DNA of 50,618 bases. Origin: Candidatus Thorarchaeota archaeon. GTDB lineage: Archaea > Asgardarchaeota > Thorarchaeia > Thorarchaeales > Thorarchaeaceae. The notes under the pieces are model-generated. The model worked only from the letters and a program-made list of their open reading frames with translations, was not told where the DNA came from and did no database searches. Position numbers and translations under genes: made by a program. Below, piece by piece: positions 1-9,181 of the stretch (positions are counted from its first letter, which is position 1; each line of letters starts with the position of its first letter). The stretch lies in NCBI GenBank assembly GCA_004524595.1, contig SDOA01000015.1:1-50618 (forward strand), in the 5' to 3' direction.

Positions 1-11
1 CGATTTATGCC

Positions 12-746
12 TTATGTAGAAACTCTAGTGACATTTCTCGTTTGACGTAACATAAAAAGAAGTATTCTATTTATTGCTCTCTCACTTTGACCCGATCGTA
101 TCCATGACATGAATTCATTAATTTTTAATTGCGGTATTAATGGTTGTATATTATGGTGTACACGAATTGATGACATGTTATGAAGAACTACTTTTCTGAA
201 GGTTTCTTCTTGGGAGATATCCACATCAGTCAAGTTTCTTACACAACCAATCTCATATCGAATGTGAGCGTCGCTACCTCCAAGAACAGGGAGGCCGAGT
301 TTTATTCCGAGACTAAGGGCTCGTCTATTCTGACGAATATTACTCCGGCTATTGTATGCTTCCACAACTTGGATTCTACTCAAATCCATATCTTTCACAC
401 GAGTATGACGTGCAAATGGGTGTGGTAGATATATAATACCATCCTGAGCATGGATTTCATCTATTACATCATGATAACAACGAGACTTAATCTCATCATT
501 CAAGAATAGACCAATAACATCACCATGTTCAGTCTTAATCTCAGCTCCAACGAACACAGATAATTCAAGATTACTGTTCTTAGCAGCCTTAATAGATGCA
601 AATCCACCCTTTGTGGTATTATGATCAGTGACTATAATAGCTGAGTGACCTTTCTTATCAGATGTACGTACAAGATGTCGAGGAGTTAGTAAGGAATCAT
701 AGGAATAATGAGTGTGCATATGTACATCAAATGAGTACTGCTTCAT
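12..746 (-). CDS. PHP-domain metal-dependent phosphoesterase
   Basis: A 244-residue PHP-fold protein, probably a phosphoesterase that binds two or three metal ions. Visible metal-ligand motifs, in order: DVHMH (D7, H9, H11), TDHN (D41, H42), GAEI (E69) followed by H74, PHPF (H99), E119, and GSDAH (D159, H161). This is the standard order for stand-alone PHP proteins of the YciV/TrpH type, whose known substrates include short RNA and 3'-phosphonucleotides. The ATG overlaps the stop of the upstream ATP-grasp gene as ATGA, so the two are probably translationally coupled. The substrate cannot be read from the sequence; the setting suggests a sugar- or lipid-phosphate, but that is inference. Confidence 0.85.
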   Translation of the reverse strand: MKQYSFDVHMHTHYSYDSLLTPRHLVRTSDKKGHSAIIVTDHNTTKGGFASIKAAKNSNLELSVFVGAEIKTEHGDVIGLFLNDEIKSRCYHDVIDEIHAQDGIIYLPHPFARHTRVKDMDLSRIQVVEAYNSRSNIRQNRRALSLGIKLGLPVLGGSDAHIRYEIGCVRNLTDVDISQEETFRKVVLHNMSSIRVHHNIQPLIPQLKINEFMSWIRSGQSERAINRILLFMLRQTRNVTRVST

Positions 747-1870
747 CGACCACTCTTCCTTTTTCTAACTTTTCTGATTGTCGATATAAGCTGGAGTAAT
801 AGAGGTACTGGGTCAGTAATCCGTATATCATCTCCATACTCCCGATTAACAGAGTTTCTGATGAACTCAACGCAGTTTCTTGTTTCTAAAGCGTGGAGAA
901 ACTCTCCAGGAAAAGGCCATCGAAATAAAACACCCAGCTTGTAACTTTTTTGAGCGACCAATGAAGCATTTCCTAAAGCAATGTTGTATGCAATATACGG
1001 AAAATCCATTCCTGAATAAATTGAGAGTTCCAAAGAACCCCAGAATTTAGGATTAATTTCCATGAGGTAGAGCAAGCCATCTCTTCGACTGTGTTTGAAC
1101 TCGACCATGGCAACACCATGCCATTTCAAAGAATCAAGTAGACGTTTTCCCTGTACTGCAAGTTCCTTTGAGTAAAATGACTGTGCTGCTGAACTTGGAC
1201 CTCCTTTCGAGGGGAATTCTCTTATTCTTTTGTGCATGAATTCTGCAACACAGCGTCCCTGATCATATGCTGCAAAGAATCCCACTCCATCACCATCGAT
1301 ATACTGCTGAGCTATAGGTCGGTCGTGTTTAAGTTGTTTGTAAGCACTCTCAATACCCTTGAAGTTGTATGCATACCTCACTGTCCCTCCTTCCGTCGAA
1401 CCTTTGATAACAAGAGGATATCCAATCGTATCTCCTGCACGATGTAGATCATCGACTGTGTTTAGAACCAACGTTTTTGGGACTTTTATTCCAAGCCGTT
1501 CAGCATACTCCATTGTATGACTCTTATTCGCAGCTATCTCCATGGATTCAAAATTAGGCAAAGCCATACTCACTAGTCTTTCCAGATGGTGATGATATTT
1601 TGAAATATAGTAATTTGCGTACCAGCTAATTGGTAATAGGACATCATGTGGTTCTTTCTTTAGAATCGATCTAAGCTGCAATACATACTCTTCAGGCCCA
1701 CGTTTCCTTCTGAGTAATCTACGACTGTAGCAATATTTCGAATAGAATGATTCAGCTAATAGAGAGTCTTCGACAACTGTAACTTGTAACCCATGCTTCC
1801 CAAGTGACCTTACTGCAGCTAGAGTATGCTTCATTGCACCATCAGTAACAAGAACTCTCGAGGTTGCCAT
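743..1870 (-). CDS. ATP-grasp ligase, carboxylate-amine type
   Basis: About 375 residues with an N-terminal pre-ATP-grasp Rossmann-like part (VLVTDGAMKHTLAAVRSLG) and an ATP-grasp domain. Recognisable parts are the ATP-binding strand PLVIKGSTEGG, the QQYIDGDGVGFF strand and the metal-binding MEINPKFWGS near residue 275. The family joins a carboxylate to an amine through an acyl-phosphate. A GTG three bases upstream could also start it; ATG at 1870 is preferred because GGCGAT lies 5 bases before it. It ends in a 4-base overlap with the PHP gene. Next to glycosyltransferase and nonulosonate genes it may add an amino acid to a surface sugar; this last point is inference. Confidence 0.82.
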   Translation of the reverse strand: MATSRVLVTDGAMKHTLAAVRSLGKHGLQVTVVEDSLLAESFYSKYCYSRRLLRRKRGPEEYVLQLRSILKKEPHDVLLPISWYANYYISKYHHHLERLVSMALPNFESMEIAANKSHTMEYAERLGIKVPKTLVLNTVDDLHRAGDTIGYPLVIKGSTEGGTVRYAYNFKGIESAYKQLKHDRPIAQQYIDGDGVGFFAAYDQGRCVAEFMHKRIREFPSKGGPSSAAQSFYSKELAVQGKRLLDSLKWHGVAMVEFKHSRRDGLLYLMEINPKFWGSLELSIYSGMDFPYIAYNIALGNASLVAQKSYKLGVLFRWPFPGEFLHALETRNCVEFIRNSVNREYGDDIRITDPVPLLLQLISTIRKVRKRKSGR

Positions 1871-1964
1871 CACTATCGCCCAACGTCAATTATAGATGAT
1901 ATTCCTTTTGGTATCCCGAGTTCTCTCCTACGCATTTTGAGATGACCTTTTAATCATTCAAACC

Positions 1965-3389
1965 TTAAGAATGCTCGGTTATTTTATTGTATATGCTGTT
2001 GAGAAAGTTTATCGTTTGTTCAACACCATCCGGTGAAAATAAAATACTACTATCAACGGATTCCTCTTTCTCATTTGATCTCAATAATCGGACCATCTCG
2101 TCAACGGAAGATACTTTGTGGACTAATTTTGTCTGGATAAGAGTGTCAAAATACTCAACTCCAAGAACATCCAGAAGAAATGTTCTGAGACCATAGGCTA
2201 GTCCTTCATAGATAGCAGTTGACGAAACACCAACTTGTATCATTGATTCTCCTAGCAATTTATACAGGTCTGTGCCTAATGTATCAATGACTTCTATGTT
2301 CGCACTAGCGAGCCATGGATATCTTGTTCTCCAATCACTTACCTCACGAGGGTGCAGTTTGTAGATGATCTTATAATCCAAGTCTGGCACATTACAAAGA
2401 TTGACTGCAAACTTAGAGATTGGAACACCTATACGACTCTGAGATATGAAAACAATCTGTTTCTTGCGTTTTGATCGGGAATATTGTTGTATCTTTTTCT
2501 CAAGATACGGATAACCCACAGAGATGATGTTTTCTTTGTTTATCGGGTAGGCTGCAACATCTTTCCAATAGTCCCCGAAAACTAGGAGATAATTAGGGAA
2601 ATCCACATTGTTATAGGCACACTTAGGAAATGAGTATCCTGGATGATAGGGACTGATAACACCATGTTGAATTTCAATTGTGGGGATTTTAAGAAGTTTG
2701 CAGGCCTCAACTAGACTCTTTCTTGCGTAGTTAGTAACCATCACTACAAGTTTTGGCTTGACTCGTTTAAGCAATTTTAAACAGAGTGGAAATAGAGCTT
2801 GTCGTTCGTGCAACCGATTAATTATGATATCAAGAATGTCAAGATTGACTTCGAAGCGTCTATTTACCTCAGCTTGAATTTGTCGTAGTATTTCTAAGTC
2901 ATCAGCAGTGATGTGGATTTTTGTCAGACCTAGTTTGCGTCTCAAGAATCCGATTGTAATAAGCACATCAAAATAATATAGAAATGAGGTTTTTGTTGGG
3001 CCATAGTGTTCAAGATTAATTGGATACTCTAAAGACATGTATGAAAGATTCAGTTTATCCAATAATGGATCAATGTGAATATCCCACCATTTGCCATCCT
3101 CTGTCAATACTCTTCTCTGTCCACCACTGAATAGGATTTCCTTTTGTGAACAAAAGAATGGATTTTTCAAGAGATTAAAGAGTGACTTGATGTAGAAGAG
3201 GAGTTTCGTCAACCCCTTGAATTTTGAAGGTTTAGATGGACCTCCACCCACTTTTCTTTCATAAAGGGTCAAAAAAACTTCTACTCGCGATAGCTCCCAA
3301 TAGCGGATTCCACCAATCTTCCTATAGAACAAACCTAGCTCTTCCTCAAGTTGGAGGAATTTTAGGTATTGCTCTTTCAAATTAGACAT
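1965..3389 (-). CDS. GT-B-like surface polysaccharide glycosyltransferase
   Basis: A 474-residue soluble protein resembling capsule/surface carbohydrate biosynthesis proteins of the CDP-glycerol transferase or polysialyltransferase-like group. The C-terminal half shows typical GT-B marks: IEIQHG, VGYPYLEKK, YKLHPRE and GVSSTAIYEGLAYG, the last in the usual donor-binding position. The N-terminal half (YLKFLQLEEELGLFYRKIGGIRYWELSR) is less recognisable. The ATG at 3389 has GGGAGA about 9 bases upstream. It is divergent from the membrane genes at 3550, with a gap of 160 bases that must hold promoters for both. Donor and acceptor sugars are unknown. Confidence 0.72.
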   Translation of the reverse strand: MSNLKEQYLKFLQLEEELGLFYRKIGGIRYWELSRVEVFLTLYERKVGGGPSKPSKFKGLTKLLFYIKSLFNLLKNPFFCSQKEILFSGGQRRVLTEDGKWWDIHIDPLLDKLNLSYMSLEYPINLEHYGPTKTSFLYYFDVLITIGFLRRKLGLTKIHITADDLEILRQIQAEVNRRFEVNLDILDIIINRLHERQALFPLCLKLLKRVKPKLVVMVTNYARKSLVEACKLLKIPTIEIQHGVISPYHPGYSFPKCAYNNVDFPNYLLVFGDYWKDVAAYPINKENIISVGYPYLEKKIQQYSRSKRKKQIVFISQSRIGVPISKFAVNLCNVPDLDYKIIYKLHPREVSDWRTRYPWLASANIEVIDTLGTDLYKLLGESMIQVGVSSTAIYEGLAYGLRTFLLDVLGVEYFDTLIQTKLVHKVSSVDEMVRLLRSNEKEESVDSSILFSPDGVEQTINFLNSIYNKITEHS

Positions 3390-3465
3390 CCAAGAATTCT
3401 CCCTAGAGGGCTTGAATCATGGTACTAAGACAAGTGCTCTTAGATTACTAATTTAAGGTAATCGC

Positions 3466-3507
3466 TTTAAATAGTGCAATATTTACTCATCAGTTGGTAT
3501 TAAATAC
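3466..3507 (+). promoter_or_regulatory. Candidate TATA boxes for the 3550 membrane operon
   Basis: Two archaeal TATA-like elements sit upstream of the 3550 start: TTTAAATA at 3466-3473 and TATTAAATAC at 3498-3507. Transcription would begin about 25 bases after either, near 3495 or 3530. The second leaves a short leader that still contains the GGAGGA ribosome site at 3538-3543. Which one is used cannot be told by eye. Confidence 0.4.
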
Positions 3508-3549
3508 TCATAAAAAATGGGTACAGTGTTTTTCAGTGGAGGAAATTTG

Positions 3550-4602
3550 ATGCCCAAGATGAAGTGGTTCATGAAGCAATACTGGCGCATAGGTCAGACT
3601 AGAGCTTTATTGAGCCTCGCGATGGGTATGCTATCTCTTGGTCGAGTCTATGTTGATTCTGTTCCAGTCCTTTCAGACTGGGGATTTTGGGGGGCAGTAT
3701 TGATTGGTGGAATCCTGTTCTTTGTCTTCTTGGGCATTGGCTGGGTATATGACATAAAAGCTAGAATGTGGAGTCCTGATATGCAGGCGGCTGCTGAGAG
3801 AGATGTTTACAAATACTTACCAAACATTAAAACATATACAATTGATTATCCTTTAATCTATGCATTGTTAAATACAATGAAAACCACTCTTGCTTCAATG
3901 GGGCTTTCTACCGAGAAAATTGATGATACTGCATTGTACATGTCCAAGTACTATGGTAGAAATCCAGAGAGGAAGGATATCCTCCAAGCTCAAAATGATG
4001 CAGACCAATTTATCTCGAAATATCCATTTCAGACGGATTCAAATCGTAATAAGAAAATTCCATTTACATCTAAAGCAAAGTTAGTGTTTTCAACAAATGT
4101 CTTGAGATTAAATTGGGTTCAGGATTTAACAGGATTGATACAAGATTCACTGGTTTTTGCAGGAGTATATATTGTATTCATTTTCCCCGATGTTTCAATA
4201 GATGGCAAAGTTCCGTTGTTCTTTCTTGGAATTGGATTTATCATATTCTCAGTTCCACTTCTCTTTGCGCAAACATCTCTTGGCTGGTACTATGACAAGA
4301 AATTAAGAGTCTGGTCTGCCAGTAATATCGTAAGCGTAGAGAGAAGTCCTTATACCTATGTTGCATTTCCAAGACAATATTCCATGGATTTTCCATTCTT
4401 CCTGGTATTTCTTGAAACACTCAGAGTAATATATACTAAAATCGGAATGGATACTGCCAAGATCGATTGGTTCTTGGAATATATTGGCAAATACGGTGAT
4501 TTCAGGGCATCAAAAGAGAGTGATTTCCTCGAAGCTCAGAAGATGAGAAGAGAATTTGGCACATTATTTAATTCAAGTAAAGAAACGGAGAATACGAAAT
4601 GA
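3550..4602 (+). CDS. Membrane protein with two copies of a novel repeat module
   Basis: A 350-residue protein of unknown function. The frame is open from an ATG at 3517, but ATG 3550 has GGAGGA at 3538-3543 and gives an N terminus (MKWFMKQYWRI) matching the next gene (RKWLMKQQWRI). Two modules follow each other. Each has a pair of hydrophobic helices, then GWxYD, a Trp six residues later, an E-R pair and YxY. Key residues are G64, Y67, D68, W74, E83, R84, Y87, Y89 in the first copy and the same set exactly 181 residues later in the second. Modules end in helical, charged, probably cytosolic segments. It overlaps the next gene by ATGA, so the two are coupled. I recognise no known family. Confidence 0.82.
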   Translation: MPKMKWFMKQYWRIGQTRALLSLAMGMLSLGRVYVDSVPVLSDWGFWGAVLIGGILFFVFLGIGWVYDIKARMWSPDMQAAAERDVYKYLPNIKTYTIDYPLIYALLNTMKTTLASMGLSTEKIDDTALYMSKYYGRNPERKDILQAQNDADQFISKYPFQTDSNRNKKIPFTSKAKLVFSTNVLRLNWVQDLTGLIQDSLVFAGVYIVFIFPDVSIDGKVPLFFLGIGFIIFSVPLLFAQTSLGWYYDKKLRVWSASNIVSVERSPYTYVAFPRQYSMDFPFFLVFLETLRVIYTKIGMDTAKIDWFLEYIGKYGDFRASKESDFLEAQKMRREFGTLFNSSKETENTK

Positions 4603-5114
4603 GAATCAGAAAGTGGTTAATGAAACAACAATGGCGTATTTTGCAGATTAGAGGTATTTGGGGAGTCTTTTACGGAGTTTTCATTCTGGCAGGATTATAT
4701 GTAGGGTACGTCCCATTCTTCAATGATATGGGAATATTGGGACCCCTTACTTTCGCCTTAACAATTCTTCTGGTGTTCTTAATTATCGGATATATCTACG
4801 ACAGAGTCTTTGTAATGTGGGCACCATCACAAGAAGTAACTCAGGAACGTAATCCATACATGTATGTACCAAGTCCAAAGGATCACATCTTTTGGTTCCC
4901 ACTCTACTCAACGATTCTTAGTGTAACTGAAGAACTAGCTGAAAAAGTAGGAGCGGATACTACAGCTATTAAGGAAACAAAATCGTACTATAGTAAGCTA
5001 CAGGCATTACGTCCTGAGATAAATCAGGATATTGATGAAGGAATTAGGCTCAGACAGGAATTCATTAGCAAATACCCATTCTCTAATGTTTTCGATGACA
5101 CAAAGGAAAAGTAG
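4599..5114 (+). CDS. Single-module paralogue of the upstream repeat membrane protein
   Basis: A 171-residue membrane protein with one copy of the module found twice in its upstream neighbour. The diagnostic residues have identical numbering to the first module: G64, Y67, D68, W74, E83, R84, Y87, Y89, then P91, with ISKYPF near the end as in module one. Two membrane helices occupy roughly residues 20-40 and 46-66; the rest is soluble and helical. The ATG overlaps the previous stop (ATGA). Two polypeptides carrying three modules suggest a hetero-oligomeric membrane complex. Its place before the NeuB gene hints at a link to surface glycans, but function is unknown. Confidence 0.82.
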   Translation: MRIRKWLMKQQWRILQIRGIWGVFYGVFILAGLYVGYVPFFNDMGILGPLTFALTILLVFLIIGYIYDRVFVMWAPSQEVTQERNPYMYVPSPKDHIFWFPLYSTILSVTEELAEKVGADTTAIKETKSYYSKLQALRPEINQDIDEGIRLRQEFISKYPFSNVFDDTKEK

Positions 5115-5168
5115 GACAAAGCAAATTCCTAGGAAGGTTTTTTTACAAGAGTCATTTGTTCAAGCATT

Positions 5169-6215
5169 GTGAGAATAGCAAATAAAGAAATAGGATTGAA
5201 TTTTAATCCCTATATAATCGCAGAGATTGGCGTCAACTATGACAATGACCTAGATTATGCTGAAGTGCTTATTAAAGCAGCAAAAAGGACAGGAGTTGAT
5301 GCTGTAAAATTCCAAACATACACACCAAGTAAAATCGTAGCTATATCATCACCAAAATATTGGGATGATGATAAACCAGATGAAACTCAGTATGAATTTT
5401 TTGAACGTTCGAATAGATTCTATCACGAAGAAACCAAAGAACTTGCTCGATTGTGCAAGATGAATGATATTTCATTCATGTCAACTCCATTTGACCTTGA
5501 CAGTGTGAAATTACTTGATGACCTCGGAGTACCAGCCTTCAAGATAGCTTCTGCAGATATCACAAATTTTCCGCTTCTAAGAAAAGTGGCAAAAACAGGG
5601 AAACCAGTAATTCTCTCAACTGGCGCATCCAGCATTGGAGAGATTGAAGAGGCTGCTAAAAAAATTGAGGAGGAAGGTAATAAAAACATCATCCTACTAC
5701 ATTGCATTCTAGCCTACCCCACACCAGCTGATCACTCTAATCTCTTGATGATTAAATGCCTTCGAGATATTTTCCCAAAATATGAAATTGGATGGTCGGA
5801 TCATGTAGTTCCTGATGAATCTGTGACCATACCAACAATTGCTACTGTTCTAGGAGCCAGCGTAATCGAGAAACACTTTACAACTGACAGAACGCGACCG
5901 GGCAATGATCACTTTCATTCTGTTGACGAAGAACTAATGACTCGATTGGTAAAGAATGTGCAGTTAGCTAAAGTGTCGATGGGCGAATATTTGAAGCAAT
6001 CTATGCCTGTTGAAGAGTCAGCTCGTTTGAATGCAAGGAGATCGATTGCAGCATATAAACCGATAAAGGAAGGTGAAAAATTCTCAGAGACGAATCTAGT
6101 AATGCTTAGACCTGGATTTGGTATCCATCCTAAGTTTCTAGAACACATAATAGGTCGGAAAGCAAAACGTGATATCAAACCAGGTCATCTGCTTGAATGG
6201 GAGGACATCTTCTAG
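5169..6215 (+). CDS. neuB: NeuB-family nonulosonic acid (sialic acid-like) synthase
   Basis: A 348-residue enzyme that condenses phosphoenolpyruvate with a 6-carbon N-acyl sugar to give a 9-carbon nonulosonic acid. Visible family marks are YIIAEIGVNYDND, DAVKFQTY, MSTPFD, KIASADITN, LSTGASS, LLHCILAYPTP, GWSDH and EKHFTTDRTRPGNDH, then a C-terminal SAF/antifreeze-like domain from about residue 285 (ARRSIAAYKPIKEG to the end). Length matches NeuB, PseI and LegI. The start is a GTG at 5169. Sequence alone does not separate sialic, legionaminic and pseudaminic acid; the PseG-like fusion in the next gene favours a pseudaminate- or spore-coat (SpsE)-like route. Confidence 0.9.
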   Translation: MRIANKEIGLNFNPYIIAEIGVNYDNDLDYAEVLIKAAKRTGVDAVKFQTYTPSKIVAISSPKYWDDDKPDETQYEFFERSNRFYHEETKELARLCKMNDISFMSTPFDLDSVKLLDDLGVPAFKIASADITNFPLLRKVAKTGKPVILSTGASSIGEIEEAAKKIEEEGNKNIILLHCILAYPTPADHSNLLMIKCLRDIFPKYEIGWSDHVVPDESVTIPTIATVLGASVIEKHFTTDRTRPGNDHFHSVDEELMTRLVKNVQLAKVSMGEYLKQSMPVEESARLNARRSIAAYKPIKEGEKFSETNLVMLRPGFGIHPKFLEHIIGRKAKRDIKPGHLLEWEDIF

Positions 6216-6246
6216 AATAATGGGAGAATGGACGTGATTGCTTCTT

Positions 6247-7902
6247 ATGGGAGAGGTTATTGCAATAATACCCGCTCGGGGTGGTTCAAAGGGGATTAAA
6301 TTAAAGAATCTTAGAGAACTTGCATTCCGACCGTTGATTGACTATACGATTCAAGCGGCATTGGTAGCTAAAACTATTGATAGGGTAGTTGTTTCAACTG
6401 ACTCTGAGCAAATCGCAGAAGTGGCAAGAAATGCGGGAGCGGAAATCCCATTTCTTCGCCCAACGGAAATTGCTGATGATAAAACGCCTTTGGCTGCTGT
6501 CATAAAACATTTTCTTGATTGGTGTAAAAATTATGGGTGGAAAATTGACATCCTGGTCATCCTTGAACCAACTTCACCATTGCGTACATCTGAAGATATT
6601 GATAAAGCGGTAGAGATTTTCAAGAAGAGCAAGGTCGATACTGTTGTCTCAGTAGAACGTGACACTAGTCTTTGGTGGCAATTAGACAATAATGCGAATC
6701 CAAAACCACTCCATGCTGAACGTTTGAATAGACAATTTCTAAAACCAATGTTCAGAGAAAATGGAGCAATTTTTGTAACGAAACCGGAAGTGGTTACAGA
6801 GAGCACTACTATTGGAGATAAGATTGCTTTATATGAAATGAGCCACTCAAACTCCATAGATATTAACTCCTGGCAGGATTTTCAACGGGCAGTAATCTCA
6901 CTGAGAAGTACTAAGATTATATTCCACTTCAAAGCTACTGCGGAACTAGGTTTTGGACACTTTTACCGTGTTTTGGCACTTGCTAATAGACTCTACTATA
7001 ATAATGTCATACTTCTATGTTCGGAGTATGATGAAAGCTTGGAAAAACGAATTGCATCTGTTGGTTTCAAATACCATCTCTCAACAGATCCAATCGATGT
7101 AATCAGGAGCGAGCAACCAACAATTCTCGTCAATGACATTCTGGATACATCAAAAGAAATGATGAAGGATTTTAGAAATCTTGTTCCCCTTATAATCAAT
7201 TTTGAGGATCTTGGAGATGGTAATCAATACGCAGACCTTGTTTTCAACGCTCTTTATGAGGATTTATCACTCAATTCTTCTCATTATGGAGGAGGAAGTT
7301 ATGCAGTAATGAGGGAGGAGTTTCTATTCCTTCCGCAGTACGTTGTTAGAGAAAAAGTAGAATTGGTTATAGCTACCTTTGGAGGAAGCGATCCTAACAA
7401 TATTGCATACTACTGTATGAAGTCACTTCCAGAAAGATATCCCAATATCCGTTTTCGAATTATTGTCGGTCCAGGCTATCAGCATGATAAGAAAGAATTA
7501 CATGACTTAGCCAAGATTCTCAAAAACGTAGAAGTCATCGATATAGCAACAAACATGGCTACACATCTTTCTGAAGCAGACATTGTGATTACATCTTGTG
7601 GTAGAACTGTGTTTGAAGCTGCTGCTTGTGGAGTTCCTTGTATTGTAATCTGCCAAAACGCACGCGAAATGAAACATCGACATATAACTTCGCGTGATGG
7701 AGTGATTAGTTTAGGTCTCTTCAATGGCGACGAAACTGTAGATAGGTTACTTGCTGTTTTTGAAGATTTGCGGAATAATCCTAGTGAAAGAACTCAAATG
7801 TCAGAAAAATCGAGTGCGGTCGTAGATGGACTTGGGATCTTCAGAATCATCGGACTCATTGAAAAGAGTGCTCGTATAAAGGGATTATTTCGAAGTTTCT
7901 GA
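6247..7902 (+). CDS. Fused nonulosonate cytidylyltransferase and PseG-like sugar hydrolase
   Basis: About 551 residues with two enzymes in one chain. The first part, to about residue 220, is a CMP-sugar synthetase (NeuA/PseF/SpsF-like) with IIPARGGSKGIKLKNL near the N terminus and LEPTSPLR in the middle. The second part is a GT-B-fold PseG/SpsG-like domain with the nucleotide-sugar hydrolase motif GFGHFYRVLALANRL near residue 240 and ATFGGSDPNN and ITSCGRTVFEAAACGVP later. PseG removes UDP before the synthase step, while the cytidylyltransferase acts after it, so the fusion brackets the neuB product. The frame extends to a TTG at 6238; ATG 6247 is preferred because GTGAT lies 8 bases before it. 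Confidence 0.88.
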   Translation: MGEVIAIIPARGGSKGIKLKNLRELAFRPLIDYTIQAALVAKTIDRVVVSTDSEQIAEVARNAGAEIPFLRPTEIADDKTPLAAVIKHFLDWCKNYGWKIDILVILEPTSPLRTSEDIDKAVEIFKKSKVDTVVSVERDTSLWWQLDNNANPKPLHAERLNRQFLKPMFRENGAIFVTKPEVVTESTTIGDKIALYEMSHSNSIDINSWQDFQRAVISLRSTKIIFHFKATAELGFGHFYRVLALANRLYYNNVILLCSEYDESLEKRIASVGFKYHLSTDPIDVIRSEQPTILVNDILDTSKEMMKDFRNLVPLIINFEDLGDGNQYADLVFNALYEDLSLNSSHYGGGSYAVMREEFLFLPQYVVREKVELVIATFGGSDPNNIAYYCMKSLPERYPNIRFRIIVGPGYQHDKKELHDLAKILKNVEVIDIATNMATHLSEADIVITSCGRTVFEAAACGVPCIVICQNAREMKHRHITSRDGVISLGLFNGDETVDRLLAVFEDLRNNPSERTQMSEKSSAVVDGLGIFRIIGLIEKSARIKGLFRSF

Positions 7903-7913
7903 ATAAATGGAGA

Positions 7914-9065
7914 TTACTGATAAAGCATATTCTCATTGGATTGGAAAAATGCTTTAAGATTCGAAAAGAGCTCCGAGAGTCTCTTAGGAGTATTCTTGAA
8001 CATATCAAATTTGGTTTCAATTTGATGTTGAATCAACTGCATAATTTGATCAATGGCTTCTGTATTTGGTCCTGGCGCACCTACTAGTTTTCTTTCACAT
8101 TTTTCGAGATAGTTCTTAATAGTTGAAGAACCCGGGAATGTGTCAACTAGAGAAGTTCTCCTAGCTGGAATACCAGGCAATCTGAGGTTTTGAGACATAC
8201 CTTGCCCTCTTCCATCTTCCCAGAGCAGAAAAGTAGGTATACGTTGACTCACAGAGTATGCATGTGCATGAACTCTATAACCGATGTGAAAATCTGCTTC
8301 GCTATAGATTTTGATTCTATTCAGATCATAAGCTAAATCAATAATTTTGAAACCATGATTCTTTACATTCGCAACAAGCTTTTGCAGTATTTCGCCCTCT
8401 TTAGGGATCGTATATTTATCAGCCTCAGTACCCCTATGAAATACTGCAATAATATCTGAATTTGGAAACTCATCTCTAAGCCTCTGGAGAAGCTGTATAT
8501 TTTGAGTGTGCAGAATTGGCTGTTGAGCCATACTAACAGCTATTTTGTTTATCTCAGATGGTGTAGAAAATTGAGTATCATTTTTCATCTTTGTTAAATC
8601 AAAGAGAGTAGGACAACCTGTATTGATGACATTCTTCACACCATTATGTTGGAGTATAAATTTCGTCAATTCATCACGTACGGATGAATTGGCAATTCGT
8701 TCATGAATGTGCCTTATCATGATTTTTGACTTTTCTGAGAATTTGAAGCGCTCTGCATGATACAGAGGAAATCCGCGCCACCCCAATCCGAAAGGGATTA
8801 TTGGAATTCGTATTCGATTATACAATCTGAGGAATGGGTAAATTTGTCCATAGAAATCGATATTGTATCCGGGACCTCCACATATAATAATGGCATCAGT
8901 GTTATTGATATTTCTGAGGTAGGATTCAAAATCTGCATCCCGTTTCAGAATCAACGAATCAGTTGGTTTTAGATAAGTTTCAACCATTTCCTTACATTTT
9001 TCGGATATTAGAAAATCACCAACATTTTTCAATGCGCCACTTACAAGTGTAAAAGTCCGATTCAT
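7914..9065 (-). CDS. Polysaccharide pyruvyltransferase family protein
   Basis: A 383-residue protein of the CsaB/WcaK-like family, which uses phosphoenolpyruvate to add ketal pyruvyl groups to cell-surface sugars. Family marks are LKNVGDFLISEK near the start, IIICGGPGYNIDFYG near residue 60, PFGLGWRGFPL, SSVRDELTKFILQ followed by NTGCPTLFDL, VAVFHRGTEADKY and the late HIGYRVHAHAYSVSQRIP. GGPG replaces the more usual GGG. The gene converges on the cytidylyltransferase/PseG fusion with an 11-base gap and diverges from the deacetylase at 9182. Pyruvylation of a nonulosonate-containing glycan fits the neighbours but is inferred. Confidence 0.8.
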   Translation of the reverse strand: MNRTFTLVSGALKNVGDFLISEKCKEMVETYLKPTDSLILKRDADFESYLRNINNTDAIIICGGPGYNIDFYGQIYPFLRLYNRIRIPIIPFGLGWRGFPLYHAERFKFSEKSKIMIRHIHERIANSSVRDELTKFILQHNGVKNVINTGCPTLFDLTKMKNDTQFSTPSEINKIAVSMAQQPILHTQNIQLLQRLRDEFPNSDIIAVFHRGTEADKYTIPKEGEILQKLVANVKNHGFKIIDLAYDLNRIKIYSEADFHIGYRVHAHAYSVSQRIPTFLLWEDGRGQGMSQNLRLPGIPARRTSLVDTFPGSSTIKNYLEKCERKLVGAPGPNTEAIDQIMQLIQHQIETKFDMFKNTPKRLSELFSNLKAFFQSNENMLYQ

Positions 9066-9181
9066 TTTGATTACCCAAATCCAAGGTCAAGCTAGTTGTT
9101 GAAGGCACTATATCTTTTGTTGTCTGTCATAATAGTTATAATCAGAAAAGACCCACGAACCAATATAGAGGAATTGGGAAT

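Noticed and set aside
180..428. 82-codon plus-strand frame
   Set aside because: It lies inside the PHP gene on the other strand, has no ribosome site or recognisable product, and the PHP motifs are clear.
743..3389. Reading the ligase/glycosyltransferase block as a toxin or defence island
   Set aside because: No restriction, toxin, nuclease-effector or reverse-transcriptase motifs; the neighbours fit surface-glycan synthesis better.
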